A DNA stretch of 38,164 nucleotides from Pseudomonadota bacterium (GTDB lineage: Bacteria > Pseudomonadota > Alphaproteobacteria > SHVP01): contig JADFIH010000009.1 of assembly GCA_022566715.1 (NCBI GenBank), positions 1 to 38,164 of the forward strand. Direction: 5' to 3'. Made by a program: the position numbers and the translations under genes. Numbering within the stretch: position 1 is the stretch's first letter; each line of letters begins with the position of its first letter. Under the pieces are notes generated by a model. It worked only from the letters and a program-made list of their open reading frames with translations. It was not told where the DNA came from and did no database searches. Shown one piece after another: positions 1 to 8,464 of this stretch.

Positions 1-168
1 GGCGACGGCGACCACCGATATGGTGTCCACCGCCAAGGGCAAATGAAGGCCGTGTTGTTCGGTCGCCCCCACCGGAAGGATGACCATGTCCATGCCGCCA
101 TCGCGCAGGGCGGCGATCTCTTGCCAGGAGAGCTCCTCCCAGCGTACGGGTTTCGCCGGCGCCGCCAT
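1..168 (-). CDS. Creatininase-family amidohydrolase, N-terminal part (cut by window edge)
   Basis: The first 56 codons are visible, beginning MAAPAKPVRW and running off the left edge. Residues 32-48 carry the family metal-site signature PVGATEQHGLHLPLAVD. In creatininases the Glu and His of EQH (residues 37 and 39 here) and the Asp of the following LxxD (48) bind the two metals. The family hydrolyses cyclic or linear amides such as creatinine or formamides; the substrate here cannot be told. The ATG overlaps the TGA of a short upstream reading frame (168-227), and the RidA gene lies upstream on the same strand, so the two probably belong to one leftward transcript. A second family member lies at 8465-9241. 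Confidence 0.85.
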   Translation of the reverse strand, partial: MAAPAKPVRWEELSWQEIAALRDGGMDMVILPVGATEQHGLHLPLAVDTISVVAVA

Positions 169-326
169 CACGCCCGTCCAACCGGCCGCGCCGTCAGCCC
201 GTGGCGATACGCTCTCACTTCGCGCACGAAATAATCCTCCCGTTGCTCAACCGTCTTCTCCGCGCTTCTGAACACGATGCCCGCCACTTTCAAATCCGAA
301 GGGATCCAAGCACCATAACAAAATCC

Positions 327-716
327 CTAGCCTTCAAGATAGGCCACGGCGTCGACCTCGACCGCGATGTCGGGGTGGAAGAAGCCGGCAACGGCGACCC
401 AGCCCGTGGCCGGCCGAATCCCGGAAAACACCTCCGCATGGGCGCGGCCCGCCTCGTCCCAACGGGTTATGTCGGTCAGGTACATGCGCGTCCGCGCGAC
501 ATCCTCGAAGGTCGCGCCGAGCTCCGCCAAGGCTTCGCCGATGATCGCCAGGGCGCATTTCGTCTGCCGATAGACGTCGCCGACGTAAAGGATTTTTCCC
601 TCGGGCCCCGAGGGCGAGGTCATGCTGACCTCCACCACGTTTCCCAGCCGCGTGGCCCGGCTGAAGCCCGCCTGGGCTTCCCAGGGGCGGCCGGTGAGTA
701 CGGATTTTCGTTGCAA
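327..716 (-). CDS. RidA/YjgF/UK114-family protein
   Basis: A 129-residue protein, the usual family length, with a TTG start at 716 chosen because GAGGAG stands six bases upstream. The C-terminal segment (RPATGWVAVAGFFHPDIAVE) aligns with the family signature around RPARxxVxV...VEIE. Archetypal RidA deaminates reactive enamines and imines and uses an Arg just after that RPA; here the position is Thr, so imine deaminase activity is doubtful and a divergent Rid subgroup is more likely. These subgroups often sit in catabolic operons for nitrogen compounds. It is transcribed away from the amino-acid-type ABC genes and toward the truncated creatininase-family gene. Confidence 0.85.
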   Translation of the reverse strand: MQRKSVLTGRPWEAQAGFSRATRLGNVVEVSMTSPSGPEGKILYVGDVYRQTKCALAIIGEALAELGATFEDVARTRMYLTDITRWDEAGRAHAEVFSGIRPATGWVAVAGFFHPDIAVEVDAVAYLEG

Positions 717-783
717 GGCGATCTCCTCTTCGTTAGCGGCTTCGCCGAGATTGGGTTGGCGGCGCCGCCAAGACTGGGCATAC

Positions 784-799
784 TTTCCTGGCTAGGAAA
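784..799. promoter_or_regulatory. Palindrome in divergent spacer, possible operator
   Basis: TTTCCT-ggct-AGGAAA is a perfect 6-bp-arm palindrome between the divergent RidA and ABC permease genes, ending 9 bp before a promoter-like -35. This is the position expected of a regulator site, but no regulator gene is visible in the window and the call rests on symmetry alone. Confidence 0.3.
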
Positions 800-808
800 A
801 GCCTCGTG

Positions 809-837
809 TTGTAGCTTGCGTCAACCTCGCCTAAAAT
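809..837 (+). promoter_or_regulatory. Candidate sigma-70-type promoter for the amino-acid-type ABC operon
   Basis: TTGTAG (809-814), a 17-bp spacer and TAAAAT (832-837, 5/6 to consensus) lie about 100 bp upstream of the first permease ATG at 935. A GGCCGC/GCGGCC inverted repeat (868-889) follows in the leader. Sequence match only. Confidence 0.4.
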
Positions 838-934
838 TGCGGCGCGGCCAATGAGTCCGGTTGGGATGGCCGCGTAGTCTGATGCGGCCTCGGACCGGTG
901 TCCGGGGCCTCACGGTTTGGGAGCGGGGGAGACA

Positions 935-1774
935 ATGACGGTCGCCGAGGTTGGACGTCCACGCGCGTCCCGCGCGCCGCTAAAGCTGCGCAAGCGGTCC
1001 CCCATCATTGATGTCCTGCAAGTCGCGGTGCTTGCGGCCGTTCTTATCTGGTTCACCCTCAAGGGCGCGGGCGCCATCAACTACAACTGGCAGTGGTACC
1101 GCGTCCCGGTCATGTTTTATCGGGTGGTCGACGGCGAGTTCATCCTGGGGCCCTTGATCGAAGGCCTTTTCATGACCCTCAAGATCTCCGGCGCGGCGTT
1201 GATACTCGCGCTCTTTATCGGCCTGGCGACAGCCTTGCTGCGGCGCTCCAATTCTTATTCGGGCCGGGCGCTGGCCTACGGATACCTGGAACTCATCCGC
1301 AACACGCCCCTCATCGTACAGATCTATTTGTTCTATTTCGTGCTGGCGCCGATCGTGGGGACGACGCCGTTTTGGACCGGGGTGATCGCGCTAGCGGTCT
1401 TCGAGGGCTCCTTTACGGCGGAGATATTCCGGGCGGGCATCGAATCGGTCAAAAAGGGCCAATGGGAAGCGAGCGACAGCCTGGGCCTTCCGCGCCACGA
1501 AACCTTTAGGCGCGTCGTGCTGCCACAGGCCCTACCGCTGATGCTGCCTCCGCTGACCGGGCAGATGGTTTCGCTCATCAAGCACTCGGCGATCCTGAGC
1601 GCCGTGGCCGTGTTTGATCTGACCACCGTGGGGCTCGACCTCATCGCCGACACGTTCATGGCCTTCGAGGTCTGGCTCAGCGTCGCCGGCGTGTATCTGG
1701 CCCTTACGATTACGCTTTCGGTCTCGGTAAGCCTATTCGAGAACCGCATACGCAAGCGGGCGCAACACTGGTGA
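935..1774 (+). CDS. Amino-acid-type ABC transporter permease 1 (HisM/GlnP family)
   Basis: A 279-residue inner-membrane permease for a polar-amino-acid-type importer. The ATG at 935 is preferred over the in-frame TTG at 917 because a purine-rich GGGGGAGA sits just before it. The protein has an N-terminal membrane segment (about residues 25-45), then the family core with several hydrophobic helices. The EAA loop EASDSLGLPRHETFRRVVLP, which docks on the ATPase, lies near residue 183. The protein is longer at the N-terminus than the shortest HisM homologues, like other two-permease systems. Its stop overlaps the next gene's GTG (GTGA), so translation is coupled and a heterodimer with permease 2 is likely. 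Confidence 0.93.
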   Translation: MTVAEVGRPRASRAPLKLRKRSPIIDVLQVAVLAAVLIWFTLKGAGAINYNWQWYRVPVMFYRVVDGEFILGPLIEGLFMTLKISGAALILALFIGLATALLRRSNSYSGRALAYGYLELIRNTPLIVQIYLFYFVLAPIVGTTPFWTGVIALAVFEGSFTAEIFRAGIESVKKGQWEASDSLGLPRHETFRRVVLPQALPLMLPPLTGQMVSLIKHSAILSAVAVFDLTTVGLDLIADTFMAFEVWLSVAGVYLALTITLSVSVSLFENRIRKRAQHW

Positions 1775-2685
1775 GCGATCGATCCGCGCCACCGCCGCCC
1801 CGGCCCCGCACGCTCAAGTTCGGCATCGTCGACGTCATCGTCATCGCCGCGGTGTTGGGCCTGTTCGCGTTCATCATCTATCGGGTCAACACGGTCCTCG
1901 TTTACAACTGGGACTTCGGCCGCATCATCCCGAACTACCTGTTCCGCTGGGATTCCGAGCGCGAACGCTGGGTGACCAATCTTCTCATCCAAGGGCTGAT
2001 CACGACAGTGCGGATTTCTATCTGGGGGATGCTGCTCGCGTCCATCATTGGGCTGATCATGGGTGTGTTCCGGGTGAGCAACGTCCTGTTCCTTCGGGTT
2101 CTTAGCCGCGGTTACGTCGAACTGATCCGCAACATCCCGCCCGTCGTCTTTCTCTTCGTCTTCTTTTTCTTCATCAGCAGCCAAATCCTGGGGCCCCTTG
2201 AACTGGCCGATCAGGCGCGCAACGCGCCCGCCGGCGTCCAAACGGTGATCCGATTCTTGTTCGGCGAGCTGCGGGTCTTGCCGAACTTCTTCGCCGCGCT
2301 GATCGCGCTGGCCCTATTCGAAGCGGCCTATATCACCGAACTCGTGCGCGCCGGCATCCAGTCCATCGAAAAGGGCCAATGGGAAGCGGCGCGCAGCGTC
2401 GGCCTCTCGCCATTTCACGTGATGCGGTACGTCATACTGCCGCAGGCCATCCAACGCATCACGCCGCCGCTCGCCAACCAATTCATCACGCTGATCAAGG
2501 ATTCGGCGTTGATCTCGCTGATTTCGGTCCAGGACCTGACCTTCATGGGCGTCGAGATATCGAACTCGACCCAGCGCCTGTTCGAGACCTGGATCACCGT
2601 CGCCGTCATGTATTTCGTGATCAGCTATAGCCTCGCACTGGCCTTCGGGCGGCTGGAAAAGCGCCTTAAGGCCGGATACCGATGA
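1771..2685 (+). CDS. Amino-acid-type ABC transporter permease 2
   Basis: A 304-residue permease with GTG start overlapping the previous stop. Hydrophobic segments begin around residues 18-38. The EAA loop EAARSVGLSPFHVMRYVILP is followed by the family TPPLANQFITLIKDSAL stretch. An acidic segment with the repeated word GQWEA just before the EAA loop is shared with permease 1, showing that the two are paralogues. A longer periplasmic loop (about 45 residues between the third and fourth hydrophobic segments) is peculiar to this subunit. With permease 1 it would form the heterodimeric channel, with the binding protein and ATPase supplied by the next two genes. Confidence 0.93.
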   Translation: MSDRSAPPPPRPRTLKFGIVDVIVIAAVLGLFAFIIYRVNTVLVYNWDFGRIIPNYLFRWDSERERWVTNLLIQGLITTVRISIWGMLLASIIGLIMGVFRVSNVLFLRVLSRGYVELIRNIPPVVFLFVFFFFISSQILGPLELADQARNAPAGVQTVIRFLFGELRVLPNFFAALIALALFEAAYITELVRAGIQSIEKGQWEAARSVGLSPFHVMRYVILPQAIQRITPPLANQFITLIKDSALISLISVQDLTFMGVEISNSTQRLFETWITVAVMYFVISYSLALAFGRLEKRLKAGYR

Positions 2686-2750
2686 AAACCGAACCAGGTT
2701 CCGCTGTGCAGGCGGCGAACCATTTATTCATGATGTGAATCACGGGGCCA

Positions 2751-2759
2751 TGATATAAG
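2751..2759 (+). promoter_or_regulatory. Possible extended -10 element before the binding-protein gene
   Basis: TGA-TATAAG in the 166-bp gap between permease 2 and the binding protein reads as an extended -10 (TGn plus hexamer). No good -35 is found at 16-18 bp. A separate promoter here would allow higher expression of the binding protein than of the permeases. Confidence 0.3.
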
Positions 2760-2851
2760 CACCATACGAAGAGCCATCAGCGTCATCGAGGCTCGCCGAT
2801 CTGGGCGGGCGCCGGCGGTGAAGATGGTCGTCGGAGCACAGGGAGGTACTA

Positions 2852-3709
2852 ATGGTAAAATTTGTTAAGTTTATTACGCGTCTGTTCCTGGTCGCCTTTG
2901 TTCTGGGCGCCTTTTCGGCGACGTCCTTTACGGTGACGGCCTACGCGCAAAACGTCTCCAAGCAACTCACGTCCGAAAGTGTTATCGAAAAGATTAAGAG
3001 GCGCGGAGTCGTGCGCGCCGGTGTCGCGACCTTCGTGCCGTGGGTGATGCGCTCGAAAGAGGGCGAGCTCATCGGATTCGAGATCGACGTCGCCAAGAAA
3101 GTCGCCGCCGACATGGGCGTGAAGATCGAGTTCATACCGACATCGTTCAGCGGCATTATTCCCGCGCTCATTGCCGGCGAGTTCGACATCATCATGACCG
3201 GCATCGCCATGAACTCGAAGCGCAACCTCACCATCAACTTCTCCAATCCCTACAACTGGGGCGGCATGGCCATGGTGGCCAGCAGGAAGTTGACCGAGGG
3301 CTGGGCGCCGGAGGATTTCAACAAGTCCAACGTCGTGTTCGTTAATCGCCGCGGTTCGTCGGACTCAGCAGAGACCGTGCAGAAGAATTGGCCGAAGGCG
3401 AAGTTGCGTCAGTTCGACGACGACGCCCAGGCCCTTCAGGACCTTCTGAACGGCAATGCCCATGCGTTCGTTACGGCGATGCCCAAGCCCTCGAACTTCG
3501 CGGTCCAGAATCCGGACGCACTGTGGCTGCCGATGGGCAAACAAATGCTGCTGCGCTGGCCTTCGTCCTTCGCGGTCCGCAAGGGCGATCCGGATATCTT
3601 GAATTTCCTCAACAACTGGATCACCCTTAATAAGGAACGTGGCTTCCTCGAGGCGCGGGCCGACTTCTGGTTCCGCAGCTTGGAGTGGGAAGCGCTCGTC
3701 GCCAAATAG
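2852..3709 (+). CDS. Periplasmic amino-acid-type substrate-binding protein
   Basis: A 285-residue secreted binding protein of the SBP_bac_3 family. GGAGGT stands six bases before the ATG. A Sec signal peptide ends in TAYA-QN with predicted cleavage after residue 32. The mature N-terminus has the family layout: RGVVRAGVATFVPWV, then GFEIDVAKKVAADMGVKIEF, then the ALIAGEFDIIMTGI segment that forms the ligand cleft. Ligands in this family are amino acids, opines and similar small amines; the specificity here is not evident. It follows the two permeases, and a hairpin separates it from the ATPase gene, which would favour excess binding protein over the other subunits. Confidence 0.93.
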   Translation: MVKFVKFITRLFLVAFVLGAFSATSFTVTAYAQNVSKQLTSESVIEKIKRRGVVRAGVATFVPWVMRSKEGELIGFEIDVAKKVAADMGVKIEFIPTSFSGIIPALIAGEFDIIMTGIAMNSKRNLTINFSNPYNWGGMAMVASRKLTEGWAPEDFNKSNVVFVNRRGSSDSAETVQKNWPKAKLRQFDDDAQALQDLLNGNAHAFVTAMPKPSNFAVQNPDALWLPMGKQMLLRWPSSFAVRKGDPDILNFLNNWITLNKERGFLEARADFWFRSLEWEALVAK

Positions 3710-3723
3710 GAGTCTCAACACCC

Positions 3724-3782
3724 TGACCGGCCGCGGAAGCTTCCGTGGCCGGTCAGCCTGAGTCCCGCCACTCTCATTTTTT
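3724..3782 (+). terminator. Intercistronic hairpin with T tract (partial terminator or mRNA stabiliser)
   Basis: A near-perfect 32-base inverted repeat centred on GGAAGCTTCC (3724-3755, one internal mismatch) starts 14 bases after the binding-protein stop. A six-T run (3777-3782) follows about 20 bases later. The T tract is too far from the stem for a classic intrinsic terminator, so read-through with 3'-end protection of the upstream message is more likely. Confidence 0.6.
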
Positions 3783-3816
3783 CGGCCCGCCGGGGCCTCA
3801 AGCAACCCGAAGCACC

Positions 3817-4572
3817 ATGCCGGACAGTTCCGAAAAACCGCTGATGATCGAGTTGCGCGGCGTCAACAAGTGGTTCGGCGACTTTCAAGCCCTGCGGTCC
3901 ATCGATCTCGAAGTCCGGCTCGGCGAGCGCGTCGTCGTGTGCGGCCCGTCCGGTTCGGGCAAGTCGACGATGATCCGGTGCATGAACCGGCTCGAACGGC
4001 ACGAGGAGGGAACGATCATCATCGACGGCATCGAGCTCACCGACGACATGAAGAACGTCACCGCCGTGCGCCGCGAAGTCGGAATGGTCTTCCAGCAGTT
4101 CAATCTTTTTCCCCACCTGACGGTTCTGGATAATCTCATGCTGGCGCCCCTGCGCTCGCGCAAGTTGCCGAAGAATGAAGCGCGGGAAATCGCCATGCAC
4201 TATTTGGAGCGCGTGCGTATTCCCGAGCAGGCGGAGAAATATCCGGGTCAGTTGTCCGGCGGCCAGCAGCAGCGCGTGGCCATCGCGCGAAGCCTGTGCA
4301 TGAAGCCGCGAATCATGTTGTTCGACGAGCCCACCTCGGCGCTCGACCCTGAGATGATCAAGGAAGTTCTCGACACGATGGTCGAACTGGCCGAGGACGG
4401 CATGACCATGGTGGTGGTAACCCACGAAATGGGCTTCGCCAAGACGGTGGCCGACTCCATGGTCTTCATGGACGAGGGCGAAATCGTCGAAGCCGCGACC
4501 CCGGCCGATTTTTTCAGCGCGCCGAAGAGCGAACGCACCAAGACCTTCCTCAGCCAGATTCTGATCCACTAG
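3817..4572 (+). CDS. Amino-acid-type ABC transporter ATP-binding protein
   Basis: A 251-residue ATPase of the GlnQ/HisP family. An in-frame GTG at 3745 lies inside the hairpin and would add unlike sequence, so the ATG at 3817 is preferred, though its Shine-Dalgarno is weak. Key motifs: Walker [11 protein letters not shown]-loop [17 protein letters not shown], signature [15 protein letters not shown], Walker [16 protein letters not shown] and the switch His in VVTHEM. The C-terminal [19 protein letters not shown] tail is typical of polar amino acid importers. It completes the transporter started at 935. Confidence 0.95.
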   Translation: MPDSSEKPLMIELRGVNKWFGDFQALRSIDLEVRLGERVVVCGPSGSGKSTMIRCMNRLERHEEGTIIIDGIELTDDMKNVTAVRREVGMVFQQFNLFPHLTVLDNLMLAPLRSRKLPKNEAREIAMHYLERVRIPEQAEKYPGQLSGGQQQRVAIARSLCMKPRIMLFDEPTSALDPEMIKEVLDTMVELAEDGMTMVVVTHEMGFAKTVADSMVFMDEGEIVEAATPADFFSAPKSERTKTFLSQILIH

Positions 4573-4582
4573 GAGCCCCGGC

Positions 4583-5965
4583 TTGAGTCCGGCCGACGGC
4601 ATGAAACCGCGGTTTGTCGCCGACCGGATCGGAGCATGGGTCGCCGACTTCCAACTATCCCAGGCATCGCCCCAGGTTATCGCGGCGGCGAAGCATTGCC
4701 TCATCGACGTTATCGGCGTCACCCTTGCCGGCAGCCGGCACCCGACCGCACAAATCGCGCGTTCCTACGCCGAGGCGCAGTACCGCGGCGGTCCCTGCTC
4801 CGTTCTCGGCGGCCAGCGGACTCTGGCCGCGCCGGGAGCCGCTTTTGCAAACGGCGTCGCCGCCCATGCCCTTGATTTCGACGACGTCTCGCACGAGGCA
4901 ATGGTCCACGGCTCGGCCGCGGTTTGGCCCGCCGTCGCCGCCGCAACCGAGGCGTCTGGCGCATCCGGGGAAGTCCTACTCACGGCCTTCATCGCCGGCG
5001 TCGAGGCCGAATACGCACTCGGCCGGGCCTTGACCCACGATCTTTTTTGGCGCGGTTGGTGGACCACCGGACTCCTCGGATCGATCGGCGCCGCCGCGGG
5101 CGCGGCGAAGGCCATGACGCTCGATCGCGCGGCCACGGCGAACGCCGTCGGTCTTGCCGCCTGCCAGGCAACCGGACCTTGGGTTGTGGTCGGAACACCG
5201 GCCAAGCCCCATGCTTGCGGGCGCGCAGCCGAGGGGGGACTTGAGGCGGCCCTGCTCGCCGCTTCCGGTCTGACGGCCCCGCCCGACGCGTTCGAAAACG
5301 AGAAGGGTTTCATAAAGATGTTCAGCAATGGCATCTTCGAGCCCGCCGAGCTCGATCGCCTCGGAGACCGCTACGTCCTCGAGACCTCGGGCGTGGCTTT
5401 CAAGCTTTTCCCCGTTTGCTCGGGCGCGCAGGCGGCAACGGAGGCTACGCTCGACATCCTGTCGGAGGAGTCGCTCTCGGGCGGCGACGTCAAGTCCGTC
5501 CATTGCGAGGTCACGCGCGACAGTTGGGAGTACCTCAAGTTTCCAGATCCGAAGACCGTTACTCAAGCGCAGTTCAGCATGCCCTTCGCCGTGGGATGTG
5601 CGCTCGCCTTCGGTAAACTCGGAGTGGCCCAGATCAGCGAAAAAACGTTGCACGATCCCCGGCTTCGCATCGCGATGAAGAAAGTGGCGATGGCACGGTC
5701 CGAGACATTGAACGCCTCGTCGGCTCAATATCCGGAGGCCGCGGCCGTCACGATCCAAACCAAGGACGGCCGTGAATTCCGAAAATTGAATGTGGTCTCA
5801 ACCGGGGGGCCCGGCAAACCCATGACCCAGGAGCAAGTGGACCGAAAATTCCATGCCTGCGCGGATGGAGTCCTAGCGCGCGCCGATGCCGAACGGGTTC
5901 TCGAGGGCATCAAACGGCTCGAAAGCCTAAAGCGTGCTGCCGCCCTGTTTGGGCCGCCAAATTAG
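4583..5965 (+). CDS. MmgE/PrpD-family protein
   Basis: A 460-residue protein of the family that includes 2-methylcitrate dehydratase PrpD, Bacillus MmgE, cis-aconitate decarboxylase and iminodisuccinate epimerase. Recognisable stretches are DVIGVTLAGSRHP, the conserved FANGVAAHALDFDDVS motif near residue 100, and KPHACGRAAEGGLEAALLA in the middle. The family is helical and cofactor-free, acting on tricarboxylates or amino-dicarboxylates. A TTG start at 4583 is preferred because AGGAG lies seven bases upstream; an ATG at 4601 is the alternative. It is 10 bp downstream of the ATPase gene, so it is probably cotranscribed with the importer and acts on the imported compound or a product of it. Confidence 0.9.
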   Translation: MSPADGMKPRFVADRIGAWVADFQLSQASPQVIAAAKHCLIDVIGVTLAGSRHPTAQIARSYAEAQYRGGPCSVLGGQRTLAAPGAAFANGVAAHALDFDDVSHEAMVHGSAAVWPAVAAATEASGASGEVLLTAFIAGVEAEYALGRALTHDLFWRGWWTTGLLGSIGAAAGAAKAMTLDRAATANAVGLAACQATGPWVVVGTPAKPHACGRAAEGGLEAALLAASGLTAPPDAFENEKGFIKMFSNGIFEPAELDRLGDRYVLETSGVAFKLFPVCSGAQAATEATLDILSEESLSGGDVKSVHCEVTRDSWEYLKFPDPKTVTQAQFSMPFAVGCALAFGKLGVAQISEKTLHDPRLRIAMKKVAMARSETLNASSAQYPEAAAVTIQTKDGREFRKLNVVSTGGPGKPMTQEQVDRKFHACADGVLARADAERVLEGIKRLESLKRAAALFGPPN

Positions 5966-5990
5966 GGGACGCGGCGGGGCGTCCAGCGAT

Positions 5991-7343
5991 CTAGCCCGGG
6001 ATATTCTCCATCAGGTCGGCCAGCCGTTCCGCGAAGTAGGCCTCGCGTTTCTCGATGGGGAGCTCCGACGAATCGAACGTGATCTTCGATATCCTTTCGC
6101 CCAGGCTGCGCATGAGCGCGCGGTCGTCGCCGCCATTCTCGGGAACGGTCACGACCGTGTCCACCGTATAGGTCGGAACGGTGCCCGCCGCGTTGCGGGG
6201 GTATGACGAATAGGGCTCGCCGTTGCCGACGGCGCGGATGTTCGTGCGAATCAGTTTGCGCATCATGGCGACGCCCCGGTCGCCCCGGTTGAAGTTCTCG
6301 AGGGCGTGGACCGCGATGGGACGTTGACTGACGATTGCTTCGTAGTCACCGGGAACCTGTTGGCGCTCGTGATAGGGCCGCTCGTCTTCCGTCTGACCGA
6401 TGAAATCGATCTTACCCAGGCCCACGTCCTCCTTGACCCCCTTGTGATCGGGATCGACCCGGTCGTTGAAATAACGCCAGCCGATCATCTGTGTGTGGGT
6501 GTCATCGATCGGCCGCATCCACCGGGTGAGCGCGGTTTGGATGAACGTCACGTCATCCTCCGCGGTCAGCCACATCGCGCCCGCCTGGTTGACGTTCGGC
6601 AGCATCATCTCGGTCGTGCGAACCCAGATACGGTCCTTCCAGCGGCGCACGTTGATGTTGACCATTCCGTACGGCGTCGGAACGTAGTCGAGCTCCGGAA
6701 GCTCGCCCCACGATTCGGCGAATTGAGTGCCGCTCACCCGCGTGTGCAGAAAACAACTATGGGTCGGGTCCTGTGTGTTATCGAGAACCTGAAGCCAGTT
6801 GCAGGCGAAATAGAGCGAGAAGGGAACAAAATCGGTGTCCGGCTGATCGTAGGAATCGAGGATGGCGAACGCCGGCACGTCGTCGGGCGGGCCCATGTAG
6901 GCAAAAATAATGCCCTTGTATTCGTGAGTCGGGTAGGCGCCGTGGCACAGCTTGTCCTTGATCTGGCTGTCGGGATCGTTCGGCGTCTCGAGGATCGTGC
7001 CGTCCACGGCATAGTGCCAGCCGTGATAGCAGCATTGTATGCCCTCATCGGTGGGCAGACCGTACTCGAGCGAGGCGCCCCGGTGACTGCAATGACGCGC
7101 GAGCAATCCGGGCTGACCTTTGCGCGTGCGGAACAGGACGAGATCCTCGCCCAACATGCGAATGGCCAGGGGAAGACCGTTGAGTTCCGAGGAGAGCGCG
7201 ACCGGTTGCCAGATGCGGCGCATGAACTCACCGCACGGCGTGGCCGGCCCGACGTGGGTCAGTTCGGCGTCTTCCGCCACGTTGTGGGAGCGTTCGTAAC
7301 CGGCGAAAGGGCGCCGGACCACCTTGACTTTTTCCTTGGACAT
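5991..7343 (-). CDS. Rieske non-heme iron oxygenase, alpha-subunit type
   Basis: A 450-residue oxygenase. The ATG at 7343 is chosen because GGAGGT precedes it by five bases; an in-frame GTG at 7361 lacks this. The Rieske [2Fe-2S] ligands are C85, H87, C104 and H107 (CSH...CCYHGW). The mononuclear iron site is in DNTQDPTHSCFLH, with D192, H195 and H200 visible and the last acidic ligand further on. The layout resembles the phthalate/vanillate oxygenase group, which work as homotrimers needing a separate reductase; none is encoded nearby. It is the last gene of the leftward run and has a 117-bp leader of its own. Substrate unknown: hydroxylation or N/O-demethylation are both possible. Confidence 0.93.
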   Translation of the reverse strand: MSKEKVKVVRRPFAGYERSHNVAEDAELTHVGPATPCGEFMRRIWQPVALSSELNGLPLAIRMLGEDLVLFRTRKGQPGLLARHCSHRGASLEYGLPTDEGIQCCYHGWHYAVDGTILETPNDPDSQIKDKLCHGAYPTHEYKGIIFAYMGPPDDVPAFAILDSYDQPDTDFVPFSLYFACNWLQVLDNTQDPTHSCFLHTRVSGTQFAESWGELPELDYVPTPYGMVNINVRRWKDRIWVRTTEMMLPNVNQAGAMWLTAEDDVTFIQTALTRWMRPIDDTHTQMIGWRYFNDRVDPDHKGVKEDVGLGKIDFIGQTEDERPYHERQQVPGDYEAIVSQRPIAVHALENFNRGDRGVAMMRKLIRTNIRAVGNGEPYSSYPRNAAGTVPTYTVDTVVTVPENGGDDRALMRSLGERISKITFDSSELPIEKREAYFAERLADLMENIPG

Positions 7344-7460
7344 CCTGACCTCCGCCACCACCGAACCACCCGAGGCGGCATCCTACCACAGGAGAAAAGT
7401 CAGGATAATCAATAAATTACGGGTTGGACTGCCCCGATTTAGGCACGAGCCCCTGGCGCC

Positions 7461-8447
7461 TCAATCAAGCAATATCTCTTTGCCGGCCTGCTTGGAGGAG
7501 GTGATCACGGCCTCCAGTATGGCGATGCCGTGGACCGCGTCCTCCAGGGACAGGGGGTAGGGCGCCTGCCCCGCGGCGGCGGCGGCGAACGCCTCGAGCT
7601 CGGCGCGCTCGATGTCGACGACCGGGAAGGTCTCGGTCTTCGGCGCCGCATCCGCCATGCTGACGTCGAGGATATGGTGATCCCGCATGTGGGCCCAGCC
7701 CTTGGTTCCGAAAACCTGGAGCCGCCATTGCCGTGACGTGGCGACCATGGTGCTGAGGTATGCCGAGGGTCCGCCCGCGAGCCGCATGAACACCGAAACC
7801 GTATCGTCCATGTCGATCTCGAGCGCGAGGCGTTGGCTGAAACAACGCACCGAGCGTGCTTTCCCGAGAAGGTGGATGAAACTATCGACGGTATGAATAC
7901 CGAGCGCCGTCATCGCGCCGGTCACGCCTTTTTCCTCAGTGCGCCAGTTGCCGGGTGGGTAGTGAAGCCCGAAGGAGCCCGAAAAGCTTCCCTCGATATG
8001 ATGAATTTGCCCCAACGCGCCGGTATCGATCATCGACTTCAGGGCCTTCATCGCCGGCAGAAAGCGCCGGTTGTGACCAAGCGCCACGACGAGTCCGGCC
8101 TGGACCGCGGCGTCCGCGGCCTCCTGCGCGCTCGCCTGTGTCATCGTGAACGGTTTCTCCACGAAAACGTGTTTGCCCGCGGCGATCGCGGCGCCGATCT
8201 GTTGCGCGTGCTGATCGTTGGGTGTCGCGAGTACGACCGCGTCGATGGCGGGATCGTCGAGGACCGACGCAAAGTCCGGGCTGAGCCTCAGACCCTGCGT
8301 CCGGGCATAGGGCGCCGCCTTATCGGGGCTGCGGGTCACACCGGCGACGAACCGAATGGCGTCACCCTTCGGCGTTCCCCCGGCTTGCACGGAATCGACC
8401 AGCCGTCTTCCCCAACGGCCCATTCCGACGAGCGCCGTGTTCAGCAT
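7461..8447 (-). CDS. Gfo/Idh/MocA-family NAD(P)-dependent dehydrogenase
   Basis: A 328-residue protein with an N-terminal Rossmann nucleotide site (LVGMGRWGRRL), the family TPNDQHAQQ segment and the VEKPFTMT motif whose Lys is catalytic. The C-terminal alpha/beta domain contains GIHTVDSFIHLLGKA, matching the H-x-x-D region used in substrate binding. Family members oxidise sugars, inositols or other secondary alcohols. The gene starts 17 bp after the creatininase-family gene, within the leftward catabolic run, so it probably oxidises an alcohol made by one of the oxygenases. That role is inferred from position only. Confidence 0.92.
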   Translation of the reverse strand: MLNTALVGMGRWGRRLVDSVQAGGTPKGDAIRFVAGVTRSPDKAAPYARTQGLRLSPDFASVLDDPAIDAVVLATPNDQHAQQIGAAIAAGKHVFVEKPFTMTQASAQEAADAAVQAGLVVALGHNRRFLPAMKALKSMIDTGALGQIHHIEGSFSGSFGLHYPPGNWRTEEKGVTGAMTALGIHTVDSFIHLLGKARSVRCFSQRLALEIDMDDTVSVFMRLAGGPSAYLSTMVATSRQWRLQVFGTKGWAHMRDHHILDVSMADAAPKTETFPVVDIERAELEAFAAAAAGQAPYPLSLEDAVHGIAILEAVITSSKQAGKEILLD

Positions 8448-8464
8448 GGTCCGCCCTTCGCTCC

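Noticed and set aside
3745-3816. GTG start at 3745 for the amino-acid-type ATPase
   Set aside because: It lies in the stem of the intercistronic hairpin and adds residues with no similarity to the family; ATG 3817 is preferred.
6306-7415. A 369-codon plus-strand frame opposite the Rieske oxygenase gene
   Set aside because: It is antisense to a gene with complete iron-ligand motifs, and its translation is low-complexity and matches nothing I know.
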